Part shown: positions 44,716-54,402 of the stretch, in pieces
Position numbering within the stretch: the first letter of the stretch is position 1
Layout of the letters: each line of letters starts with the position of its first letter
DNA from: Flavobacterium chungbukense
GTDB lineage: Bacteria; Bacteroidota; Bacteroidia; Flavobacteriales; Flavobacteriaceae
Reading direction: 5' to 3'
DNA length: 64,000 bases
NCBI RefSeq assembly: GCF_020805785.1
Contig: NZ_JAJGZV010000001.1
Coordinates: forward strand, 496,001 to 560,000
Made by a program: the position numbers and the translations under genes
The notes under the pieces: generated by a model
The model's input: only the letters and a program-made list of their open reading frames with translations
Databases searched by the model: none
Told to the model about the DNA's origin: nothing

Positions 44716-46776
44716 ATGGATCAAAATTACAAAGCCATAGTTTCTACTACTTTCAAAAAGATGACTACAAAAGCGATTCTTTCTGTTTTGTTCTTTTTAT
44801 TAGTTTACATTCTTTTAATTCTTTGCGGAATTGGAATTACAGCTCTGGCGGTTTTAGGCGGAATATGGATTATCGCAGCTAAACCAATGTTTATAACTAT
44901 CATGATTGGAGCTGGATTGTTGTGCATGGGATTACTTGTTTTAGTTTTTCTTTTTAAATTCATATTCGTAAAGCATAAAGTTGACCGCTCGCATTTGATT
45001 GAAATTACTCGCGAAGAAGAACCAAAATTGTTTGCTTTTATTGATGAAATTGTAGGCAAAGTTCAAACAGATTTTCCTAAAAAAGTGTATTTGTCTTCAG
45101 ATGTAAATGCCTGTGTTTTTTATGATTCGACTTTTTGGAGTATGTTCTTGCCCATCAAGAAAAATCTTCAGATTGGAGTTGGACTTGTAAATTCGGTTTC
45201 AGAGATAGAACTTAAAGCTATTTTGGCACATGAATTTGGTCATTTTTCTCAAAAAAGCATGAAAGTAGGCAGTTATGTTTACAGTGTAAATCAGGTTATT
45301 CATAACATGCTTTATGATAATGATTCGTATAATTCTATAGCTCAAAGCTGGGGAAGTGTTAACGGATATTTTGCTTTTTTTACTATGCTTGCCGTAAAAA
45401 TTGTAATTGGTATTCAGTGGGTTTTACAACAGGTTTATAATGTTGTAAATATCAGCTATCGTGCGTTGTCAAGACAAATGGAATTTCATGCAGATGCTGT
45501 CGCAGCAAGTGTTACAGGATCTAGACCTTTAATTACATCTTTATTGCGATTGGATTTGGCCGATCATTCTTTTAATACTGTTTTAGATTATTATGGCAAA
45601 AAAATACCAGATTCTATTGCAACAGAAAATCTATATCCGCAGCAGTCATTTGTAATGAATTTTATTGCAACAAATAGTAATTTGCAAGTCGAAAATGATT
45701 TACCTCAATTAACTTCCGATTTTCTAAACCGATTTAATAAATCGAAATTGGTTATTGAAAATAAATGGGAAACTCATCCAAGTACTGAAGATCGTATTAA
45801 AGAGTTAGAAAGATTAAATCTTGATGTAACAAATGATAGTAAATCATTAGCAATTGAGCTGTTTCAAGACGGACTTGCATTACAGAATAAATTTACCAAT
45901 AAACTGTTTTCGTCGGTTACGTATTCTGATGCAGTTGTATTTCATAAAAATGAAGAATTTTTTAGCGAATATAAAAACGATTTTTTCGCAAACTCATTTA
46001 ATGAAATTTATAACAAGTATTACGACAATAAAAATCTTGAAGTTTTTGACGTAGATTCTTTAACGACAGTGTCTTCAAATAAAAATCTTGAAGAATTATT
46101 TAGCAATTCGGCTGTAGATTTGGTTTACAGTTCTATTTCATTAGAAAATGACCTCAATACCTTAAAAGAAATTGCGGCTGGAAATTTTAAAATAAAATCA
46201 TTTTCCTACGATGGATATAAAATGTCTTCTAAAAATGCGCAGGAATTAATAACCCAACTAGAACTGGATTTGAAAAGAATTAAAGAAGAAGTTCTTGAAA
46301 ATGATAAACAAATCTATTTCTACTTTTTATCTCTGGCAAAGAATCAAAATAAAGAAGAGGAACTAAAAAAACAGTATAGAGATATTTTTCTGCTTGATAA
46401 AAATTACGATGAAAAAATCGAGTATTATATCAAAATGATGAACGCTTCTGAATTTATATACAGAACTTGTACGGTTGATGTTATAGAAAAGAATATGCGT
46501 GAGCTGAAAAATGAAGAAGAAAAGTTTAAAAATGAGATAGAAAAAATCTTAGAAGATGATATTTATAAAAAAGTAATAACAGTCGAAATGAGAGCTGACT
46601 TTAATAAATATTTATCGGAAGATTGGAAATATTTTAATGGAAATCAATATCTGGAAGAAGTTCTAAAATTACTTTCTGAATCTTTGAACAATTATCAGAT
46701 TGTTATATCAAGAACATTCTTTCAAACTAAAAAAGAGCTTTTAGAATACAAAGCTCAACTTTTAAAATATGAATAA
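44716..46776 (+). CDS. M48 family membrane metallopeptidase
   Basis: A 686-residue protein. Two hydrophobic segments (about 20-50 and 56-84) precede a zinc protease domain with HEFGH at 172-176 in AILAHEFGHFSQKSM, and the third ligand is likely in SRQMEFHADAVAAS. The C-terminal 300 residues are helical and charged with no recognised domain. It lies between the thioesterase and the isochorismate synthase genes and overlaps the latter by 8 nt, so the three are probably one operon. The reason for a protease in this position is not clear. Confidence 0.85.
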   Translation: MDQNYKAIVSTTFKKMTTKAILSVLFFLLVYILLILCGIGITALAVLGGIWIIAAKPMFITIMIGAGLLCMGLLVLVFLFKFIFVKHKVDRSHLIEITREEEPKLFAFIDEIVGKVQTDFPKKVYLSSDVNACVFYDSTFWSMFLPIKKNLQIGVGLVNSVSEIELKAILAHEFGHFSQKSMKVGSYVYSVNQVIHNMLYDNDSYNSIAQSWGSVNGYFAFFTMLAVKIVIGIQWVLQQVYNVVNISYRALSRQMEFHADAVAASVTGSRPLITSLLRLDLADHSFNTVLDYYGKKIPDSIATENLYPQQSFVMNFIATNSNLQVENDLPQLTSDFLNRFNKSKLVIENKWETHPSTEDRIKELERLNLDVTNDSKSLAIELFQDGLALQNKFTNKLFSSVTYSDAVVFHKNEEFFSEYKNDFFANSFNEIYNKYYDNKNLEVFDVDSLTTVSSNKNLEELFSNSAVDLVYSSISLENDLNTLKEIAAGNFKIKSFSYDGYKMSSKNAQELITQLELDLKRIKEEVLENDKQIYFYFLSLAKNQNKEEELKKQYRDIFLLDKNYDEKIEYYIKMMNASEFIYRTCTVDVIEKNMRELKNEEEKFKNEIEKILEDDIYKKVITVEMRADFNKYLSEDWKYFNGNQYLEEVLKLLSESLNNYQIVISRTFFQTKKELLEYKAQLLKYE

Positions 46777-47845
46777 TTTTTTCTCAAAAATAGAACAACA
46801 TTACAAACAGAATTTGCCTTTTGTGATTTATTCTAAACCCAATACCGCAAATCTTATTGGGATTTTACAACAAAATAATGCCTTACATAAAGTTTCGAAT
46901 TATAGCGAAAAAGGATTTGTTTTTGCTTCTTTTGATGAAAAACAATTAATCCTAATTCCAGAAAACGAATCTGAAATTATTACTGCTGAAAAAGAAAATA
47001 CATCTTTTAAATCAATTGAAATTGACGATTTGAGTTTTGATCCTGAGGCTAAATTTCAGTATGAGTATTTAGTGGCACAAGGAATTAACGCTATTAAAAA
47101 CGAAGAGTTCAAAAAAGTGGTTTTGTCAAGAAGTGAAGAAGTTTCTTTGACTGAATTTGAGTTTATAGAAACGTTTCAGCATTTGGTTCAATTGTATCCT
47201 GCTACTTTTTGTTATTGCTTTTTTCATCCAAAAATTGGACTTTGGATGGGAGCAACGCCGGAGAAACTTTTAAAAGCAAACGGAAATGTTTTTGAAACTA
47301 TGGCATTAGCAGGAACTCAAAAAGATAATTTGCAGACTGAAATTGTCTGGCAGCAAAAGGAAAAAGACGAACAGCAATTTGTAACTGATTTTATCGTAAA
47401 GAGACTTAGAGAATTTACAGCTTCTGTTGTCGTTTCTGAACCTTATAGTTTAAAAGCAGGATCGATCTGGCATATTAAAACCGATATTTCTGGAGTTCTA
47501 AAAGACAATTCGACTTTAGAAGAAGTGATCGATACTTTGCACCCAACTCCTGCAGTTTGCGGTTTGCCAAAGAAAAAAGCAAAAGCGTTTATTATTGAAA
47601 ACGAAAATTACGATCGTACTTTTTACAGTGGCTTTTTGGGAGAATTGAACAGCAGTTTGGCAGGAAATAATGCAAGTTCTGATTTATTTGTAAATTTACG
47701 ATGTATGCAGATTCAGGAAAATAAAGCCATCTTATACATGGGATGCGGAATTACAAAAGAAAGTATTCCTGAAAAAGAATGGGAAGAAAGCGTCAACAAA
47801 TCGATGACGATGAAGAGAGTTTTGAGAATAGAAAAAAGAGAATAG
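46769..47845 (+). CDS. menF: Isochorismate synthase (chorismate-binding enzyme)
   Basis: A 358-residue chorismate-using enzyme, first step of menaquinone synthesis. Family motifs visible are FKKVVLSRSEEVSL, LGWMGATPEKLL-like IGLWMGATPEKLLKA, FETMALAGTQ, LHPTPAVCGLPKKKA and FYSGFLGE, which is the order of the chorismate-binding domain. Length fits menF/entC-like proteins of Bacteroidota. The start ATG overlaps the upstream peptidase gene by 8 nt, indicating translational coupling. The menI-like thioesterase in the same unit supports a menaquinone role over siderophore synthesis. Confidence 0.88.
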   Translation: MNNFFSKIEQHYKQNLPFVIYSKPNTANLIGILQQNNALHKVSNYSEKGFVFASFDEKQLILIPENESEIITAEKENTSFKSIEIDDLSFDPEAKFQYEYLVAQGINAIKNEEFKKVVLSRSEEVSLTEFEFIETFQHLVQLYPATFCYCFFHPKIGLWMGATPEKLLKANGNVFETMALAGTQKDNLQTEIVWQQKEKDEQQFVTDFIVKRLREFTASVVVSEPYSLKAGSIWHIKTDISGVLKDNSTLEEVIDTLHPTPAVCGLPKKKAKAFIIENENYDRTFYSGFLGELNSSLAGNNASSDLFVNLRCMQIQENKAILYMGCGITKESIPEKEWEESVNKSMTMKRVLRIEKRE

Positions 47846-47926
47846 AGTAAAGAAAATAGACAAAAGATCAATTTTGATTTTCAGAATTGTAGTTGAAATT
47901 GATTTTTGACATTGATATTAAAAATT

Positions 47927-48643
47927 ATGAAATTAGACATATTAGCCTTTGGTGCACATCCAGATGATGTAGAATTGGGTTGCGCGGGAACCATTTTAAA
48001 AGAAGTTTCACTTGGGAAAAAAGTGGGAATTGTTGATTTAACGCGTGGTGAATTAGGAACGCGCGGAACAGCAGAAACAAGAGATCAGGAAGCAAAAGAT
48101 GCGGCAAAGATTTTGGGAGTTGCTGTGCGTGAAAATTTAGGACTTCGTGATGGTTTTTTCGTTAATGATGAAAAACATCAATTAGAAGTCATAAAAATGA
48201 TTCGTAAATACAAACCTGAGATTGTATTGTGCAATGCAATTGACGATCGCCATATCGATCACGGAAAAGGAAGCAAATTAGTTTCTGATTCTTGCTTTTT
48301 ATCTGGATTAATGAAAATCGAAACTTCGATTGACGGAGAGAAACAAGAAGCGTGGAGACCAAAAGTGGTTTATCATTATATTCAATGGAAAAACATCACA
48401 CCAGATTTCGTTGTTGATATTACTGGATTCGAAAAAAAGAAAGTAGAAGCGATTTCAGCTTATAAAACTCAATTTTACGACCCAAATTCAAAAGAACCTG
48501 CAACGCCAATTACGAGCAAAAACTTCTTTGAGAGTCTAAATTATCGTGCGCAGGATCTTGGAAGATTGGTTGGGAAAGATTTTGCAGAAGGTTTTACAGT
48601 TGAAAGATGTTTGGCAGTCAATAGCTTAGAAAATTTGATTTAA
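47927..48643 (+). CDS. bshB1: Bacillithiol biosynthesis deacetylase BshB1
   Basis: Zinc-dependent LmbE-family enzyme that deacetylates GlcNAc-malate in bacillithiol synthesis. The 238-residue protein has the zinc motif FGAHPDDVELGCAGT (9-23), the third ligand in DDRHIDHGKGS, and TRGELGTRGTAETRDQEA, characteristic of BshB1. A longer frame from 47906 is rejected because the family starts at MKLDILAFGAHPDD. It is separated from menF by 81 nt and may be co-transcribed. bshA and bshC are not in the window. Confidence 0.92.
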   Translation: MKLDILAFGAHPDDVELGCAGTILKEVSLGKKVGIVDLTRGELGTRGTAETRDQEAKDAAKILGVAVRENLGLRDGFFVNDEKHQLEVIKMIRKYKPEIVLCNAIDDRHIDHGKGSKLVSDSCFLSGLMKIETSIDGEKQEAWRPKVVYHYIQWKNITPDFVVDITGFEKKKVEAISAYKTQFYDPNSKEPATPITSKNFFESLNYRAQDLGRLVGKDFAEGFTVERCLAVNSLENLI

Positions 48644-48670
48644 TTTTTATAAAAATTTTTCATTTTTTTC

Positions 48671-48701
48671 TTTGTAGAACTCAACCTTTGTTATATATTT
48701 G
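48671..48701 (+). promoter_or_regulatory. Promoter of tRNA-His
   Basis: TTTG at 48671-48674, a 19-nt spacer and TATATTTG at 48694-48701, 20 nt before the tRNA 5' end. Confidence 0.75.
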
Positions 48702-48721
48702 CACTCGCTAAGCAGAAAAAT

Positions 48722-48796
48722 GGTGGTTGTAGCTCAGCTGGTTAGAGTAGCGGTTTGTGGTGCCGCGGGTCGCCGGTTCGAACCCGGTCAGCCACC
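48722..48796 (+). tRNA. tRNA-His (GTG)
   Basis: Clover leaf with acceptor GTGGTTG / CAGCCAC, D stem GCTC, anticodon arm GCGGT-TTGTGGT-GCCGC with anticodon GTG, and T arm GCCGG-TTCGAAC-CCGGT (one G-T pair). An extra G at 48722 stands opposite C at 48796, the G-1:C73 pair that identifies histidine tRNA. The sequence continues with CA, so a full CCA end is not encoded. Confidence 0.95.
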
Positions 48797-48803
48797 CAGA
48801 TTT

Positions 48804-48833
48804 AAAGCCTTGAAGAAATTCAAGGCTTTTTTT
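48804..48833 (+). terminator. Terminator after tRNA-His
   Basis: AAAGCCTTG / CAAGGCTTT stem with T run, 7 nt past the tRNA. Confidence 0.85.
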
Positions 48834-48876
48834 GTGCGTTTATATTTTTTTGAAATCATAATTAAAATTAAAAAAT

Positions 48877-48959
48877 ATAGCCCGTGGTTTCAACCACGGG
48901 AACGCCCCGGATATGCGTTGTGTAATCTTTACGTTCCCGTGGTTGAAACCACGGGCTAT
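48877..48959. repeat. Palindromic repeat family P5
   Basis: Perfect 28-bp inverted arms (48877-48904 and 48932-48959). Each arm itself contains the palindrome CCCGTGG / CCACGGG around TTTCAA. Between tRNA-His and the next element. Confidence 0.9.
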
Positions 48960-49023
48960 GTTTCTTAATGCTGGTGCGTAATTGATTTTGTCTTTAGAAT
49001 TGTTAATATTCCATAGTAATACT

Positions 49024-49176
49024 TCGTCGGTAGCAAAAAAAGGTATTATAGTGTTTGGTGTTCTGTAGCGACACTTGTTTATATGTAAATAAATTTGATA
49101 ATAATCAAACGTTCCTACGGAACGTATAAACGAATTTCTAAATTTAATTCTACCGACGAGACATTCCTCTGGAATG
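49024..49176. repeat. Composite inverted repeat element
   Basis: Outer TCGTCGGTAG (49024-49033) and CTACCGACGA (49150-49159) with inner palindromes ACGTTCCTACGGAACGT (49109-49125) and, past the right arm, CATTCCTCTGGAATG (49162-49176). No coding capacity is apparent in 48834-49190. Confidence 0.65.
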
Positions 49177-49188
49177 AATTGTTTTTTA

Positions 49189-49221
49189 TAAAAAAAGCCC
49201 AACTTTGGAGTTGGGCTTTTC
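49189..49221. terminator. Bidirectional terminator upstream of the ypfJ stop
   Basis: AAAAGCCCAACT / AGTTGGGCTTTT stem with A and T runs; serves the minus-strand ypfJ gene ending at 49250. Confidence 0.8.
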
Positions 49222-49249
49222 TGGTGGTTATTATATTTGGTTTATTATG

Positions 49250-50101
49250 CTATCTAATTTCTTCAAATGTAGTTCCTTGCTTAATATCTCCAGTTTTAAA
49301 ACCTTTATTAAACCAATACATTCTCTGTTCTGAGCTTCCGTGTGTAAAAGAATCAGGAACTACATGTCCTTGCATTTTGCTTTGTATCGCATCGTCTCCA
49401 ACTGCATTTGCTGCGCTTAATGCTTCTTCAATATCTCCTGAATCTAAGTTTTCCTGATTATAATGTGCCCAAACGCCAGCATAAAAATCAGCCTGTAATT
49501 CTAATGCCACAGATAATTTATTTGCTTGAGCTTCACTTTTTCCTTGTTGGTCTTGACGCATTTTTGCAGATGTTCCCAATAAAGTTTGTATGTGATGACC
49601 AATTTCATGAGCAATTACATAAGCAATGGCAAAATCGCCTCCTTTTGCTCCAAATTTATTTTTTAATTCTTCAAAGAAAGCCAAGTCCATATATACTTTT
49701 CGATCTCCTGGGCAATAAAAAGGACCAGAAGCCGATGATGCGCCACCGCAAGCAGTTTGTACAGAACCTTTAAAAAGTACTAGTTTTGGTTTTTCGTATG
49801 TCATGCCGTGCTCGGCAAAAATTTTACTCCAGATATCTTCATTATCTGCCAAAATAACTCTAACGAAATTCCCCATTTCTTCATCTTCTTTGCTAAGTGG
49901 GGCGGTAGTTTCAGTCTGTTGGTTTTGTCCTCCTTGCAATTGCTCTAAAACAGGAGTGATCATTTGAGCATTTTCACCTCCAAAAACATTTACTAAAAGG
50001 ATAATGATACCGATTATTCCGCCGCCAATAACGGCTTTTCCGCCAGATATGCCTCGTCTATCTTCTACATTATCACTTTGTCTTCTGCCTTGCCATTTCA
50101 T
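49250..50101 (-). CDS. ypfJ: YpfJ-type neutral zinc metallopeptidase
   Basis: A 283-residue protein of the Zn_peptidase family PF04228. The opening MKWQGRRQSDNVEDRRG, a hydrophobic anchor (about 24-38, VIGGGIIGIIILLVN), TACGGASSASGPFYCPGDRKVYMDL in pieces, and the zinc motif HEIGHHIQTLLG are all characteristic, with ELQADFYAGVWAH after it. Length matches the family. It is anchored in the inner membrane with the protease domain outside. Substrates are not known. It is a single gene with its own terminator. Confidence 0.92.
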   Translation of the reverse strand: MKWQGRRQSDNVEDRRGISGGKAVIGGGIIGIIILLVNVFGGENAQMITPVLEQLQGGQNQQTETTAPLSKEDEEMGNFVRVILADNEDIWSKIFAEHGMTYEKPKLVLFKGSVQTACGGASSASGPFYCPGDRKVYMDLAFFEELKNKFGAKGGDFAIAYVIAHEIGHHIQTLLGTSAKMRQDQQGKSEAQANKLSVALELQADFYAGVWAHYNQENLDSGDIEEALSAANAVGDDAIQSKMQGHVVPDSFTHGSSEQRMYWFNKGFKTGDIKQGTTFEEIR

Positions 50102-50261
50102 ATTGAATTCTTTTTAAACTTATTATCTAAAAGGTTGTACGAATTTATAGATTTTTTATGATAAATTTTACATTTGAAAGATTTATGTTTGGTTTTTAGT
50201 CGCAGTTAAAGTCTTAATTGGAGATTTAGACTGAAATCTGTGACTGAGACTGAAAACTAAA

Positions 50262-53200
50262 TTATCCAAGCCATTTGGTTAAGGCTTCTTCAACAATTCC
50301 TTTCATGATAGGTTTAGAAATATAATCGTCCATTCCGGCAGAAATACATTTATTCTTTTCCTCTTTTTCTGTTCCAGCTGTTACCGCGATTATCGGAATA
50401 TCGCGACCTTTTGGACTGTTTCTGATGGCTTTTGCTGTTTCATAACCATTCATAATTGGCATCTGAATGTCCATGAAAATTATTGTTGGATTAATTTGTT
50501 CAAATTGTTGTATCGCCTCATACCCATTTTCGCATTCGTATATGTAGGCATTATTATAAAGGTTTTTAATGATAGTTTTTAGAAGAAGCATATTTACTTT
50601 ATTGTCTTCTACAATTAAAAATGTAATCTTATTACCGTCGCGCTCTACATTTTCAGAGTCCAATTCGATATTTAAATTTTTGAGTTCTGTATTGTATTTA
50701 TCAGTAATGCTTTGGTTACTTGTTTTTAAGTTCAAATCAAAAAAGAAAGTGCTTCCTTCATCTATTTTACTTTCAAGCTGTAGTCGGCTTTCCATCAAAG
50801 CCAATAACTGATTTGAAATGGTTAATCCTAATCCTGTTCCTCCAAATTTTCTCGTTGTAGAACTATCTTCTTGTGAAAAAGCTTTGAAAATTTTCTTTTG
50901 GTTTTTTTCCAGAATTCCGATTCCAGTGTCAATCACAGCAAAACGAATCAGATGATAATTGTTTTTCTTTTTTTCTAGAACAGAAACATTTAATTTGATA
51001 GAACCTTCAGTTGTAAATTTTATCGCATTAGAAAGGAGATTAATTAAGATTTGTTTGATTCGAACAATATCGGTCCAAATGAATTTTGGTACATCACTAT
51101 CAATATTCAGTTCAAGAGTCAGATTTTTTTGATTTGATTCGTAAACAATCAGATCAAAAACCTGTGCTAAAACCTTTTTGATATCATAAAGATCAATAAA
51201 CAATTCTAATTTTCCTGCTTCGATTTTAGAAAAATCCAGTATGTCATTTACAATTTCAAGTAGCGAATGCGCCGATTGATTTATAGTGGTCATGTATTTT
51301 TCCTGAATTTCTTCCAATTCGGTTTTCATCAATAAATGAGTAAAACCAATAATTCCGTTGAGCGGGGTTCTAATTTCGTGCGACATATTAGCTAAGAAAT
51401 CAGATTTAGATTTGCTGGCCGCTTCTGCCAATTGTTTCGCTTTTATGGCATCTTCAATTTCTTTTTTATTGGTGATGTCAAAATAAATTCCACCCACAAA
51501 TTCAATTTCATCATCTCTTTTTATTACATCTCCAAATTCTTCAATCCAGATATATTCTCCGGTTTTTCGCTGAATTCGATAAACATTATGCAACGGCATT
51601 CCGTTTTGTAAATTATCAATCTGATTGTTGATTACTTCTTCTTTATCATCATGATGAATCAAGGAAAGGAATGATAAATTATTTTCGATAAATTCTGATT
51701 TTGAATATCCAGTTAAGTTCAGAACTTCGTCATTTAGGAAAATCTTCGTAGAAAAAGCATCAAATTTGGATAAGTAAACAGTTCCAGGAATATTGTTAGC
51801 TATTAACTTAAACTTCTCTTCACTTTCAAGTATTTTGCTTTCATTACGATTGCGTTCTAAGGCAGACGAGATATTATTGGCTAATACCTGAAAAATATTG
51901 ATTTCGTCTTCAGACCATTTTCTTTCATTAAAACAATCGTCAAAACCTATAAAACCAGTAAAAAGATCATTGATATAAAGCGGTAAAATTAATATAGACT
52001 GGATTTCATTATTAATTAAAAGCGTTTTAAAGAAACCTTCGTCAAGCTGACTTGTCAACGTATTTAAAATTTTCTTCTGTTGAGCGGCATCGTAAATTTC
52101 TTTTAAATTTTCTTCGGTCATATGGCGCAGCGGTGTAATCTGATGCGCAACTCCCTCGCGTGACCATTTGTATTTTTGGCTTACCGTATTGTAAATCGGA
52201 TCTTTTTCGTAATAATACATATGATCTACTTTTGCAGCTCTTCCTATAATGTTATAAGTTTCCTTAAACATTTGTTCGGTCGTTTTGCTCAATAGAAATT
52301 TTTCGGTACAGAGCGAAAGCGCAGATAAAAGATTACTTTTAAATTCTAGTTTTCTTTCAGCCTCCAATCTCATTTGTGAAGAAATGGCAAGTGAAATAAC
52401 ATCAGAGATTGTTCTCGCATAATTGATATCTTCATTGTCCCATTCTCGTTTTTTTTCCGTGCTTTCAAAACAGACAACTCCAGCCAGTTGTCCAGTTAAG
52501 AAAATAGGAACATCCAACATCGACTTGATATTGTTTTGTGTAAAGTATAATTTTTGAAATTCAGAAGTCTCTAATTTATTGAAAACATCTGGAGCATTAA
52601 TAATCGCTTTGTTGCTTAAAGTTTCAAAATAAATTGGATACGATTCTTTGTTTAGAATATTTTTATTATTTAAGTTTTGATTGTCAAGACTATAAAGATT
52701 TTGGCAGGTAATTAAATCACTGTCGTATTTCCAGAAACTCACTCGATCGACATTGCTTATTGCTGATGCTTCTTTTAAAATTAAATCAATTACAATGTTT
52801 AATTTGTCGTATTTACTGAAATCGGTTGTTGACAGTTTTTTGGTTGAATTATTGTAAGCTTCAATTTTTTTGAGACGTCTTTTTTTCTCTTTTTCGATAT
52901 TCTTTTTTTCTGTAATATCTCTTGCTATTCCTGAAAAGCCTGCAAATTGCCCGAATTCATTTCTTCGTACGGTAATTTTTTGAGAAATCCATATTTCTTT
53001 TCCGTTTTTCTTCAAAATCGGAATTTCTATCACGGGATTATTTGCTTCATTTACAACTAAATTGGAATAAAAATCCGCCGCATTTTTAACGTATTGTTCT
53101 CGAATAAAATTAGAATAGTGTTTCTTAATAATTTCATTTTCTGAATAACCTAAAATAGAAATACCAAATTCATTTATGAAGGTGAAATTACCATCAGTAT

Positions 53201-54314
53201 CAAACTCGAAAATAATATCTGTTGCGGTCTGAATTAGATTTTTGTATTGGTTTTGAACAAGAATTTGTTCTGTAACATCCTGACCAATGCTTATTATCAA
53301 ATCGTCAGAGAATTTTTTGTCTTTCCATTGAATGTATTTAAACTCTCCGTTTTTACATTTCAATTTTCGGATATAAATTTTGTCTTCTTGGTTTTTTACG
53401 GGATTTAATTTTGCTGTAAATTCAGAATCCTGTGTTAATTCCCAAAATTTTAATCCCATAACTTCTTCTGGCTGATAACCCAAAATAGAGATGATGGTTT
53501 CGCTGCAAAATAAAATTTCGCCCTTTTGATTAACAGCAATAGTAAGTGAGTTTCCTTTATGAACAATTTCATTTGCAAACCTAAAGTTATCGCGATTGTT
53601 TAATAAAACAGCATATTTTACTTGGTTGATTATGAATATTAGAATACAGAAATTAATCAGTAAAATAGAAGATTTTATTGGGATGAGATGAAAAGCTACG
53701 GTTACAATTAGAAATGTAAAAACTAAACCAACAAAAAGCCAATATATTCGTATGGGTTTAAGAATGTTATACGAAAAGAAAAAAGATATTAGAAAAACAA
53801 TTATAGGAACAACATCGCTTCGAAGTAAAATAATATTTGAGCCTACATAGCTCATGTAAATGAAAAAACAAAAGATAAAAATTTGTTGAATTTTATCGCG
53901 TAACCATTTTATTTTATCAGTAATAGCATAAATAATCAGTACACTGATACCAATGTAAACATTTAAAACTAAAAGACTTTTGGGTCTAATTTTGAAAATT
54001 TCATTTATAATTTCGATTACAATTACTGCAATTCCGAAAAATAAAATGTATAACTGATATTCTTTGCTAACAGTATCCTGTTCTTTCTTTTTTTCAATGA
54101 AGTATCCAATTTTAGATTTAATTCTAAAAAACTGATAAACGAGCAGTGCAAGAAAAGCAAAAAGAGATAATCCTAAAACAATAAGTTTTGGGTTATTGTA
54201 GAAAATAATGTCTGAAGAAAATAGTTGCCAACTTGCCATAATAGCATCTAAGGCATTTCCGATACTAGAAATTCCTGAAATTACCGAATTGAAAAAACTA
54301 TAGTCCACGGCCAT
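50262..54314 (-). CDS. Hybrid sensor histidine kinase/response regulator with PAS and GAF domains
   Basis: A 1350-residue signalling protein. Residues 40-230 contain about six to seven membrane segments. Then come two PAS domains (about 240-350 and 355-475), two GAF domains (about 500-650 and 670-810), a third PAS (about 830-945), HisKA with H979 in NMSHEIRTPLNG, a HATPase with DTGIGILEKNQ and FGGTGLGLTIS, and a C-terminal receiver with the phosphoacceptor D1282 in IIFMDIQMPIMNG. A downstream output protein is not nearby, so the phosphorelay partner is unknown. The sensed signal is also unknown. It is probably a single-gene unit. Confidence 0.92.
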   Translation of the reverse strand: MAVDYSFFNSVISGISSIGNALDAIMASWQLFSSDIIFYNNPKLIVLGLSLFAFLALLVYQFFRIKSKIGYFIEKKKEQDTVSKEYQLYILFFGIAVIVIEIINEIFKIRPKSLLVLNVYIGISVLIIYAITDKIKWLRDKIQQIFIFCFFIYMSYVGSNIILLRSDVVPIIVFLISFFFSYNILKPIRIYWLFVGLVFTFLIVTVAFHLIPIKSSILLINFCILIFIINQVKYAVLLNNRDNFRFANEIVHKGNSLTIAVNQKGEILFCSETIISILGYQPEEVMGLKFWELTQDSEFTAKLNPVKNQEDKIYIRKLKCKNGEFKYIQWKDKKFSDDLIISIGQDVTEQILVQNQYKNLIQTATDIIFEFDTDGNFTFINEFGISILGYSENEIIKKHYSNFIREQYVKNAADFYSNLVVNEANNPVIEIPILKKNGKEIWISQKITVRRNEFGQFAGFSGIARDITEKKNIEKEKKRRLKKIEAYNNSTKKLSTTDFSKYDKLNIVIDLILKEASAISNVDRVSFWKYDSDLITCQNLYSLDNQNLNNKNILNKESYPIYFETLSNKAIINAPDVFNKLETSEFQKLYFTQNNIKSMLDVPIFLTGQLAGVVCFESTEKKREWDNEDINYARTISDVISLAISSQMRLEAERKLEFKSNLLSALSLCTEKFLLSKTTEQMFKETYNIIGRAAKVDHMYYYEKDPIYNTVSQKYKWSREGVAHQITPLRHMTEENLKEIYDAAQQKKILNTLTSQLDEGFFKTLLINNEIQSILILPLYINDLFTGFIGFDDCFNERKWSEDEINIFQVLANNISSALERNRNESKILESEEKFKLIANNIPGTVYLSKFDAFSTKIFLNDEVLNLTGYSKSEFIENNLSFLSLIHHDDKEEVINNQIDNLQNGMPLHNVYRIQRKTGEYIWIEEFGDVIKRDDEIEFVGGIYFDITNKKEIEDAIKAKQLAEAASKSKSDFLANMSHEIRTPLNGIIGFTHLLMKTELEEIQEKYMTTINQSAHSLLEIVNDILDFSKIEAGKLELFIDLYDIKKVLAQVFDLIVYESNQKNLTLELNIDSDVPKFIWTDIVRIKQILINLLSNAIKFTTEGSIKLNVSVLEKKKNNYHLIRFAVIDTGIGILEKNQKKIFKAFSQEDSSTTRKFGGTGLGLTISNQLLALMESRLQLESKIDEGSTFFFDLNLKTSNQSITDKYNTELKNLNIELDSENVERDGNKITFLIVEDNKVNMLLLKTIIKNLYNNAYIYECENGYEAIQQFEQINPTIIFMDIQMPIMNGYETAKAIRNSPKGRDIPIIAVTAGTEKEEKNKCISAGMDDYISKPIMKGIVEEALTKWLG

Positions 54315-54402
54315 AGAATTTGGGGTAGTTGGTTTACTAAAAAGCCTTTGAAAATTCTTAAAAAGAGTTGGTCAGTCTTCTTATGAATAAGATTTTTCTA
54401 TT

